Shown here one piece after another: positions 1 through 5,332 of a DNA stretch of 9,660 nt. A program made the position numbers and the translations under genes. Within the stretch, counting starts at the first letter, position 1. Each line of letters begins with the position of its first letter. The stretch comes from Dehalococcoidia bacterium (GTDB lineage Bacteria; Chloroflexota; Dehalococcoidia; Lucifugimonadales; Lucifugimonadaceae): assembly GCA_012270805.1 (NCBI GenBank), contig JAAXHR010000036.1:1-9660 (forward strand), given 5' to 3'. The notes under the pieces were generated by a model. The model was given only the letters and a program-made list of their open reading frames with translations, had not been told where the DNA came from and ran no database searches.

Positions 1-488
1 TATCCGAAGTAGTAGTACGCGATCGGATAACCGCTTAGCCAGAGATCAGTTGGTGGTGCATGCTGCGCGCTGATGACCGCGTTCAACATCGTCAGATCCA
101 TCGGCTTCTCGGTATGCGAAATGTCCGGGTCCAACGCCTTCACAAACGCGAAAACACAGAAGAACGCCAAGAACACGGCTTCGGTCAAAACCATCTGCAG
201 CCACCGGCGCCGAAGGTATGCGACAAAATCGCTTCGCTTCTTCAGGACGATCCACGCCCAACCTGAGGCGGCAGCGAGAAGCGCTATCAACCACCAAGAC
301 CACGATACGTTCGGAAGAATCTTCAACAGACTCAACATCCAGACCGTCGAACCGAACACCAACATCCCAATGGGACGCACCAACCCAAACCCGCGATCCG
401 TCAGGTTGGGAAGCGCGATGTACGCCACTGGGATCGCAGCTAACCCGACCGCGTAGGTGGTTAGTAGCCAAAAAAACAGATCAGTCAT
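1..488 (-). CDS. DUF2298 / YYY-domain integral membrane protein (5' part only)
   Basis: Translating the minus strand from an ATG at 488 gives 162 codons open to the window edge, so the C-terminal part is missing. The product is strongly hydrophobic, with apparent membrane segments at about residues 3-26, 38-58, 63-83 and 97-119. Residues 150-162 read WLSGYPIAYYYFG after an EKPMDLTMLNA stretch. I recognise this as the signature of the Chlor_Arch_YYY/DUF2298 family, large (roughly 700 residues or more) polytopic membrane proteins known mostly from Chloroflexota and archaea. Their function is not established; some resemble membrane glycosyltransferases. The gene begins 11 bp after the ftsY stop with no clear Shine-Dalgarno, so it is probably the last or a late gene of the dsbA-like-rnc-ftsY operon. 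The family assignment rests on the motif and hydrophobicity, because only the first domain is visible. Confidence 0.85.
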   Translation of the reverse strand, partial: MTDLFFWLLTTYAVGLAAIPVAYIALPNLTDRGFGLVRPIGMLVFGSTVWMLSLLKILPNVSWSWWLIALLAAASGWAWIVLKKRSDFVAYLRRRWLQMVLTEAVFLAFFCVFAFVKALDPDISHTEKPMDLTMLNAVISAQHAPPTDLWLSGYPIAYYYFG

Positions 489-499
489 CGATCAATCGA

Positions 500-1426
500 T
501 TACGCGGCAGGAAGTATCGTCTCTGCAAATCTTCGAGGATCGAAGGGTGCAATATCGTCGATGCCCTCGCCCGTGCCGATATACCTGACCGGCAGTCCCA
601 TCTCACCGCGTATCGCCAAGATCACGCCGCCTTTCGCGGTGCTGTCGAGCTTAGTCAGAATCACTCCGTCGCAACCGACCGCTTCTGTAAACACTTTGGC
701 CTGCGTGACACCGTTCTGACCAGTATTGCCGTCAATGACCAACAGCACACACGGCTTGAAATCGCTCGAATGACGATCGAGAATCCGTCGCATTTTCTTG
801 AGTTCTTCCATCAGGTTGTGCGCGGTGTGCAACCTGCCCGCGGTATCGATTACGACGAAATCTGCCCCGCGGGATTTAGCCGCGTTCAACGCGTCGTAGA
901 CAACAGAACCTGGATCAGCCCCTGCCGTGGATGAAACAAACATCGTGTCGGTTCTTTGCGCCCACGTCTCCAGTTGGGATATGGCTCCAGCTCGAAAGGT
1001 GTCGGCCGCGGCGATCAGCGGCACCCGCCCATCCGATTTGGCGGCCTGGGCAAGTTTCCCGATGCTTGTCGTCTTTCCTGATCCGTTGACCCCTACTACC
1101 ATCACCGCAACTGGTTCATCTTCATCGAAAGCTGCGGCGGCCTCATCATCGGTCAGCATCCCGGATATCTCTGTCCGCAACAACCCGTAGATCGCGTCAG
1201 GGGTTCGAGCACCGCGCCACCTGGCCTCTTCCTGGATCTTCTCGACCATTTGCATGGCGGTCTCGACACCGACATCAGCGACGATCAAAGCCTCTTCGAG
1301 ATCCTCCCAAAACTCGTCATCCACCTTTGTGCGACGAAACACCCCACCGACAAGATTTGTCCAGGATCGGCGTGTTTCTGCGGACGATTCGGACGTCTTG
1401 TCACGTCTGCCAAGTAATCTGAGCAT
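500..1426 (-). CDS. ftsY: Signal recognition particle receptor FtsY
   Basis: This 308-residue SRP-type GTPase docks SRP-ribosome complexes at the cytoplasmic membrane for co-translational insertion. Residues about 20-95 form the helical N domain and 105-308 the G domain. Visible motifs are the P-loop GVNGSGKT (112-119), the insertion-box DTFRAGA (142-148), DTAGR (194-198), TKLD (258-261) and the closing GTGEGIDDIAPFD (284-296). The long acidic A domain of E. coli FtsY is absent; only about 20 basic residues (MLRLLGRRDK...) precede the N domain and may form a short membrane-binding helix. The start is ATG at 1426, with no convincing Shine-Dalgarno, and the stop is TAA. The gene lies 19 bp after rnc and 11 bp before the DUF2298 gene. 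The rnc-ftsY adjacency is common in bacteria, often with smc between them, which is missing here. Ffh has the same GTPase fold, but the protein lacks an M domain. Confidence 0.97.
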   Translation of the reverse strand: MLRLLGRRDKTSESSAETRRSWTNLVGGVFRRTKVDDEFWEDLEEALIVADVGVETAMQMVEKIQEEARWRGARTPDAIYGLLRTEISGMLTDDEAAAAFDEDEPVAVMVVGVNGSGKTTSIGKLAQAAKSDGRVPLIAAADTFRAGAISQLETWAQRTDTMFVSSTAGADPGSVVYDALNAAKSRGADFVVIDTAGRLHTAHNLMEELKKMRRILDRHSSDFKPCVLLVIDGNTGQNGVTQAKVFTEAVGCDGVILTKLDSTAKGGVILAIRGEMGLPVRYIGTGEGIDDIAPFDPRRFAETILPAA

Positions 1427-1445
1427 TCAACAAACGATTGCTACG

Positions 1446-2378
1446 CTACTCGGAGCGCTTGTATATCAACTGTCGACCCGGCGACGAGTTGTCCTTGCGG
1501 AGCAGCACATTGCCCAACCACTTTCCGATGCGCCTGAAGCCGTCGAAAGTCGATCCCGACGAACGAACAGCCGAGGGCAAGATGGACGTTTGACCATTTG
1601 CCGCGTCAGCTTTCTCTGGTGTCGTGGCCATTCTGACGAACTTCTCCGGTATGCCGTCGGCGAAGATCGATTGAGCGTTCGCCGCAGCGCTCTTCTGCGC
1701 CTTCGACTTGCTATCCCCTAGTCCCGATGCTACGACCTGTCCACCTACAGAGACTCTCGCAAGGTATTGCTGCTGACCGTTTGGGCCTGTTCCCGCCATA
1801 CCTGTCCAGTAACGCGGCGTTCGGAGACCGGCGCCTTGCACCAACTCCTGGAACGCAGATTTGGGATCCTTATCTACACCGTGTTCGGCAACCCGTTCAA
1901 TCTGTCTTCCCAGATGCCGGAAGACGAAGTGGCGCGCTGCTTCGTAGCCCTGATCCTCGTGGACAGCCCCGATGATCGCCTCAAAAGAATCTTCTAAGAC
2001 AGAGTCTCGGACGTTCGGGCTGTATGCGGTCTCACCCTTGCCGCGCAGAACATGGTCACCTAGGTTCAGGCGCTGCGCGGCTTTGGCTAGCGAATCTCTG
2101 CAAACGATGTGCGCCCTACCGATCGACATTTCGCCTTCTGTAGCCGTCAACGATCGCTCGAACAGAGCGTTGGCAACTGTGTAGTTCAACACCGCGTCGC
2201 CGAGGTACTCCAAGCGTTCGTATGACTGCACCTCATCGCTGGAGTTTTCAACTCCCCATTCATTGACGAACGACTCGTGCGTCAAGGCTTGGCGCAGCAG
2301 GTCTCGATTTGAGAACTTGAACCCGAGCTTGAGTTCAAGCTCGTCTATTTCCGTTTCTGGGATGATTTCAGGGGGCAA
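1446..2378 (-). CDS. rnc: Ribonuclease III
   Basis: This double-stranded RNA endonuclease processes rRNA precursors and structured mRNAs. Counting from TTG at 2378 (310 aa), the signature ERLEYLGDAVLN lies at 54-65, with catalytic Glu57 and Asp61. The second acidic pair is Asp130 and Glu133 in EDSFEAIIGA. A dsRNA-binding domain spans about 171-239 (DPKSAFQELVQ ... SKSKAQKSAAANAQSIF). About 70 further residues follow, ending in a basic, aromatic stretch (GFRRIGKWLGNVLLRK) not normal for RNase III, whose usual length is about 220-250. Start choice: the open frame reaches GTG at 2396, which overlaps the upstream stop and has AGG immediately against it. TTG at 2378 instead has GAGGT (2387-2391) with an 8-nt spacer, the same arrangement as the KPR gene. 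It then starts 4 bp after the dsbA-like stop, suggesting translational coupling. The stop is TAG. The function is secure; the start is less so. Confidence 0.95.
   Translation of the reverse strand: MPPEIIPETEIDELELKLGFKFSNRDLLRQALTHESFVNEWGVENSSDEVQSYERLEYLGDAVLNYTVANALFERSLTATEGEMSIGRAHIVCRDSLAKAAQRLNLGDHVLRGKGETAYSPNVRDSVLEDSFEAIIGAVHEDQGYEAARHFVFRHLGRQIERVAEHGVDKDPKSAFQELVQGAGLRTPRYWTGMAGTGPNGQQQYLARVSVGGQVVASGLGDSKSKAQKSAAANAQSIFADGIPEKFVRMATTPEKADAANGQTSILPSAVRSSGSTFDGFRRIGKWLGNVLLRKDNSSPGRQLIYKRSE
2324..2343 (-). repeat. Inverted repeat (hairpin) in the early rnc coding region
   Basis: Two perfect 9-bp arms, CGAGCTTGA and TCAAGCTCG, are separated by 2 bp. In the mRNA this can fold as 8 bp with a 4-nt loop. 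It lies about 35 nt after the proposed rnc start and encodes Asp-Glu-Leu-Glu-Leu-Lys-Leu-Gly. Whether the structure is used is unknown. Confidence 0.6.
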
Positions 2379-2382
2379 CGAC

Positions 2383-3018
2383 TCAGACCTCAACACCCTG
2401 AGGCCAAGGCGGCTGTGGTCGCTTCAACTCCCCAAAGTATGGACGATTACGCGCCATCAGCACCATATTTTCGAATGCGGCCATCGAATCCTCTTCGGGA
2501 GGAGTGAAAGTCTTAAGGAACGCCGCTGAACCGTCTTCGAAGATAAACGTCGGGGTGCCGAAGATTCCTTTTGACACCGCCTCTTCGTGGTCGCGTCCGA
2601 TTTCCGCAAGTCGTTCGGGCGAATCGAGGTCGGCGACAAATTGGTCTACGTCGAGCCCGGCTCGTTGCGCCGCCTCCACTATCGGCTCCCGGTCCCGGAT
2701 GTCGCCGCGTTCCACGAACTTGAAATGCTGCAACTCCAGCATGAACTTGTCGTGCGCGTCCCAGCCTTGCATTCGCGCCGCGATTCCGCCTCGCAACGAC
2801 CAAAGACCTCGGCTTTCGTATTCCGGGCCTTGTTCCCATGCCTTCCAATCCGGGCCTTCTTTGGAATTCACCTGCTCAAGCGCGAAGCTGCGGTAATTCA
2901 ACTCGAGGTCGTCGCCCAATTCGTTCTTCACCCGGGATAGCCAGATCCCAGCTTGGCGCACCCAGGGTCAGGTGTAGTCGATGAAGACATCGATTTTCAT
3001 AGGTAGGTCGTTAATCAT
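2383..3018 (-). CDS. DsbA/FrnE-like thioredoxin-fold oxidoreductase with in-frame TGA at the active site (candidate selenoprotein)
   Basis: Reading from ATG at 3018 gives MINDLPMKIDVFIDYT, then TGA (codon 17, 2968-2970), then PWVRQAGIWLSRV and an intact frame to the TGA stop at 2383, 211 residues if the first TGA is decoded. The segment before the TGA is the first beta strand of a thioredoxin fold. FDYTCPWx is the usual active-site context of DsbA/2-hydroxychromene-2-carboxylate isomerase-like (FrnE) proteins, so the TGA replaces the nucleophilic Cys. The cis-Pro motif GTPTF is at 154-158, and the helical insert and a ...SFALEQVNSKEGPDWK block look conserved. No other Cys exists in the protein. 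A start at GTG 2961, after the TGA, would lose the first strand and active site. ATG 3018 has AAAGGT (3028-3033) 9 nt upstream; ATG 3000 gives the more usual N-terminus (MKIDVF) but has no Shine-Dalgarno. It heads the operon with rnc and ftsY. Alternatives are a Cys-to-stop mutation or a base error. Confidence 0.8.
2932..2951 (-). promoter_or_regulatory. Stem-loop downstream of the in-frame TGA (candidate bacterial SECIS)
   Basis: In the mRNA, CUGGGAU (2951-2945) pairs with AUCCCGG (2938-2932). The seven base pairs include one G-U, and they close a 6-nt loop, CUGGCU. The stem starts 16 nt and the loop 23 nt after the TGA, within the distance range known for bacterial SECIS elements just 3' of the Sec codon. 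The loop has GG at positions 3-4, not in the first two positions where the consensus usually has a G, so the match is imperfect. An alternative small stem, GCCA...UGGC, starts 10 nt after the TGA and overlaps it. Confidence 0.4.
2968..2970 (-). other. Candidate UGA recoding site (Sec17 of the DsbA-like protein)
   Basis: On the minus strand the codon between ACC (Thr) and CCC (Pro) is TGA. It occupies the first position of the expected Cys-x-x-x redox motif (Thr-[Cys]-Pro-Trp-Val). Five of seven complete genes here end in TGA, so this is not general reassignment of the codon. Insertion of selenocysteine at this one site is the natural reading. It is an inference from one sequence. Confidence 0.6.
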
Positions 3019-3030
3019 GGTCGGCCGACC
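3019..3030. repeat. 12-bp perfect palindrome GGTCGGCCGACC next to the dsbA-like start
   Basis: GGTCGGCCGACC is its own reverse complement and ends directly against the ATG at 3018. It overlaps the last bases of the AAAGGT ribosome binding site (3028-3033). It could be an operator half-site pair, or a small RNA hairpin occluding initiation. Chance is also possible. Confidence 0.35.
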
Positions 3031-3053
3031 TTTCTTCGATTGGACGCTCAGGT

Positions 3054-3082
3054 ATTACAGATATCCTAACGACACGCGTCCA
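3054..3082 (-). promoter_or_regulatory. Predicted sigma-70-type promoter of the dsbA-like-rnc-ftsY operon
   Basis: On the minus strand, TGGACG (3082-3077; 4 of 6 matches to TTGACA) lies 17 bp from TGTAAT (3059-3054; 5 of 6 matches to TATAAT). Transcription would begin near 3047, about 29 nt before the ATG at 3018. It is the best candidate I found in this divergent region, by eye only. Confidence 0.4.
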
Positions 3083-3138
3083 TGCAGATTTCGGAATTCA
3101 CGAACTCGTAGAGATTCTACCAGCGAACCGAACATCGC

Positions 3139-3150
3139 ATTGTTAACAAT
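3139..3150. promoter_or_regulatory. 12-bp perfect palindrome ATTGTTAACAAT, candidate operator
   Basis: ATTGTTAACAAT lies 30 bp before the cca-like ATG, in the divergent spacer. An AT-rich symmetric site of this kind is typical of a repressor operator or of a -10 region. The spacer otherwise shows no strong plus-strand promoter and no Shine-Dalgarno before 3181. No regulator is identified. Confidence 0.35.
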
Positions 3151-3180
3151 TCACCACTGTCGTTTTCCAACAACGTCCCA

Positions 3181-4461
3181 ATGTCCAATCAAACGTACGA
3201 AAATCTCCACAGCAAAGGCGTATCGCTGTCGTACGACGCTCGCTGGCTGCCAGAGGCATCGATCCACGCCATCGAAACGATCGCTCGAGCCGCATCAAAA
3301 CACGCTACCGAAGCCTATCTGGTGGGTGGCATAGTTCGTGACATCGTTGCTCGGCTTCCAAGAATCATCACCGCTCCAGACGTAACCATCATCGGCGAAG
3401 CCGCTTCGTTCGCCCAAGCATTGGCTGTCGAAAACACCGATTGTTCGTTAATTTCAGCGTCGCAACACCATACTGCCAAGGTCAAGATTGGGCCAGTGAC
3501 CGTCGACATCGCTTCCGCGCGTACCGACGTGTACGAAGCTTGGGGCTCGCTGCCCCGGATAACACTGGTCAACGACATCGAAGCCGATCTGCGAAGGCGA
3601 GATTTCACTGTGAACGCGATGGCGATCCACCTGACACCAACCGGCCTCGGAGATTTGATCGACCCCCATGATGGTCGCATTGATGTGGCGAACAAGATCA
3701 TGCGTGTGATCCGCGAAAATTCCTTCGCCGAAGACCCGTTACGCATGTTGCGTGGCGTCCGGATCGCCGCACGTTACGGCTATATCTTCGACAATGACAC
3801 GGGCAAATCGATAGGCGGCTCATTGGATCACCTCAGCAAAATGTGCGTCGTTTCTCCCCAGCGTGTCTTCAATGAGTTCCGCCTCTGGTTCCGCCCGCAC
3901 GAAGATTTGGACGCGTTGACAGAGATAGCAGCCCAAAACGGGATTTTGAACATCCTTGTGTCCGACGCTAACTTTCGGGATGGAGTATTCCGGCGACTTT
4001 CTCCGTGCGGTACGGAAATGGAACGTTTCTCCGCCTTCGCCTACATGGCACCGATGGATGTGATGATCGATCTCGCAAAGAGGTTAAGGATGCCATCAGA
4101 TTGGTGCGCGATTGTCAATGAAACCTACATTGCACGCGGCGTCGCAGAAAGATGCCGATCCGAACTCGTCACCGATGTCGAACTCTGGCGTTCCCTCGCC
4201 GACGTCCGCGACGAAGTCATCAGAGCCGCAATCTCTGTGGAATCAAGTACCGTTGCATCAAGGCGTCTTGTCGATTACAAAACCCGGCTTTGCAAGATGC
4301 GAACCGCCCTCAACGGCGACGATCTGATCGCTCTGGGCATCGCGCAAGGGCCGATGATCGGGCAACTTTTAGACGCGTTGCTCAAGTTGCGGATCGATGG
4401 CTCGATAGCGACCGCGGACGAGGAGCGAGCCTACGTCATGCGCCATTTATCCGACGGTTGA
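3181..4461 (+). CDS. CCA tRNA nucleotidyltransferase / poly(A) polymerase family protein (class II)
   Basis: This 426-residue protein belongs to the class II nucleotidyltransferases that rebuild the tRNA 3' CCA end or add poly(A). The head has LVGGIVRD (47-54), followed by a metal motif reading Asp67-Val-Thr69, where the family has Asp-x-Asp. Later come VDIASAR (108-114), RRRDFTVNAMA (138-148), LIDPHDGRID (159-168) and the nucleotide-selection motif EDPLRMLRGVRIAARYG (184-200). The C-terminal helical body and the closing motif GDDLIALGIAQGPMIG (379-394) plus DGSIATADEE are typical of bacterial CCA enzymes, and the length is normal. The missing second Asp makes full catalytic activity uncertain. 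Translation starts at ATG 3181 with no good ribosome binding site. The gene is monocistronic and divergent from the dsbA-like operon. Its last 26 bp overlap ogg tail to tail, leaving no room for a separate terminator. The family is secure; substrate and activity are not. Confidence 0.88.
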   Translation: MSNQTYENLHSKGVSLSYDARWLPEASIHAIETIARAASKHATEAYLVGGIVRDIVARLPRIITAPDVTIIGEAASFAQALAVENTDCSLISASQHHTAKVKIGPVTVDIASARTDVYEAWGSLPRITLVNDIEADLRRRDFTVNAMAIHLTPTGLGDLIDPHDGRIDVANKIMRVIRENSFAEDPLRMLRGVRIAARYGYIFDNDTGKSIGGSLDHLSKMCVVSPQRVFNEFRLWFRPHEDLDALTEIAAQNGILNILVSDANFRDGVFRRLSPCGTEMERFSAFAYMAPMDVMIDLAKRLRMPSDWCAIVNETYIARGVAERCRSELVTDVELWRSLADVRDEVIRAAISVESSTVASRRLVDYKTRLCKMRTALNGDDLIALGIAQGPMIGQLLDALLKLRIDGSIATADEERAYVMRHLSDG

Positions 4462-5332
4462 TCTCATCGCGGAACATGTAGAGTTGAGCCCACGCCGCGT
4501 ATTCGCCGAAACGATCTCGGGCCCACTCCCCCACTGCGTCGTTCTTCACATCATCGTCCAAGTTGTAAAGCCGTATCGCCGCGCGCCGTACGTGCACGTC
4601 CACTGGGAACGCTTCCCCTTTATCCAGCGAGTAAGCCAGCACGCAATCCGCCACCTTCGGCCCGACACCAGGAAACCCCATCAGTGCCTCTCTAGCCTCG
4701 TAGTAGGAAGCGTTCCTCAACTCACCGAGATTCGACCAATTCGCTAACATCTCGGCGGTCAACGCCAAATGCTTTGCTCTATATCCCAACCCGATCTTGC
4801 GCAGGTGCATTTCGCCAGCATCGACGACCACTTTTGGATCCGGCAACTCGAAAGCCCAATCCTCCGCCCCGATGCGCCATCCCATTCGCGCAACGGCGGC
4901 CACCATCTGCTTGATGCGAGGGATGTTCGAGTTCTGCGAGCAGATGAAAGAAACCAAGCATTCCCAAGGGTCTTGCCGCATCACACGGATCAAAGGCATT
5001 TCCGCAACGAGCGATCCGAAACCGGGTTCATTTGCAAGTACTGCCCGCAACTTGGCTACGTCGGTCTTGGCAACGAGATAGTCTTCCATGTCGCGACACA
5101 CGCGATCTCGTTCCTCGCTGCCAGCGAACTCAGCCGAAACTGTTGCACCGTCGCAGCTGATTGCCACGATGTGAGACCCCAAGATCCCTCGAAACGAGCC
5201 ATCGTCGTTTCCATACCACCTGAACGCCTGTCCGCCGTCCAAAGTCTGTTGAAGATCGAACGGTTCTAAATCAAGCGTGATCGACGCGGTTTCGCGTTTC
5301 TGCGTATTCGATACCTCTGCCACAGACTTCAA
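4436..5332 (-). CDS. ogg: OGG1-type 8-oxoguanine DNA glycosylase/AP lyase
   Basis: The enzyme removes 8-oxoguanine opposite cytosine in base-excision repair. Counting from TTG at 5332 (298 aa), an OGG_N domain covers about 18-105 and includes GQAFRW (34-39), matching GQSFRW of human OGG1. SFICSQNSNIPRI (128-140) follows, then the helix-hairpin-helix LMGFPGVGPKVADC (217-230) with catalytic Lys226, and PVDVHVRR with catalytic Asp245. Together these match the eukaryote-like OGG1 group, not Fpg/MutM. The frame can extend to GTG at 5353, but there GGAG is only 2 nt away. TTG at 5332 has GGGAG (5340-5344) with a 7-nt spacer and overlaps the dinG stop as TTGA, a typical coupling arrangement. It is the last gene of the KPR-dinG-ogg operon and overlaps cca by 26 bp at its 3' end. 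AlkA shares the fold but lacks the catalytic Lys. Confidence 0.94.
   Translation of the reverse strand: MKSVAEVSNTQKRETASITLDLEPFDLQQTLDGGQAFRWYGNDDGSFRGILGSHIVAISCDGATVSAEFAGSEERDRVCRDMEDYLVAKTDVAKLRAVLANEPGFGSLVAEMPLIRVMRQDPWECLVSFICSQNSNIPRIKQMVAAVARMGWRIGAEDWAFELPDPKVVVDAGEMHLRKIGLGYRAKHLALTAEMLANWSNLGELRNASYYEAREALMGFPGVGPKVADCVLAYSLDKGEAFPVDVHVRRAAIRLYNLDDDVKNDAVGEWARDRFGEYAAWAQLYMFRDEINRRINGA

Noticed and set aside
46..471. 141-codon minus-strand reading frame with a start and stop
   Set aside because: It has no recognisable family and lies in another frame of the clearly membrane-spanning DUF2298 gene.
487..500. Repeated ATCGAT at the ftsY-DUF2298 junction
   Set aside because: It is a 6-bp palindrome occurring twice within 14 bp, too short to distinguish from chance and with no terminator-like T run.
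2504..2896. Plus-strand 130-codon frame opposite the DsbA-like gene
   Set aside because: It is serine- and arginine-rich with no motif, and is antisense to a convincing conserved gene.
2383..2961. DsbA-like gene beginning at GTG 2961, after the TGA
   Set aside because: This start removes the first beta strand and the whole active site. The GTG is the Val codon of the Pro-Trp-Val motif, and conserved sequence with an ATG lies upstream in frame.
2968..2970. Genome-wide reassignment of TGA to Trp or Gly
   Set aside because: Five of seven complete genes here end in TGA at family-typical lengths, so TGA is a functioning stop codon.
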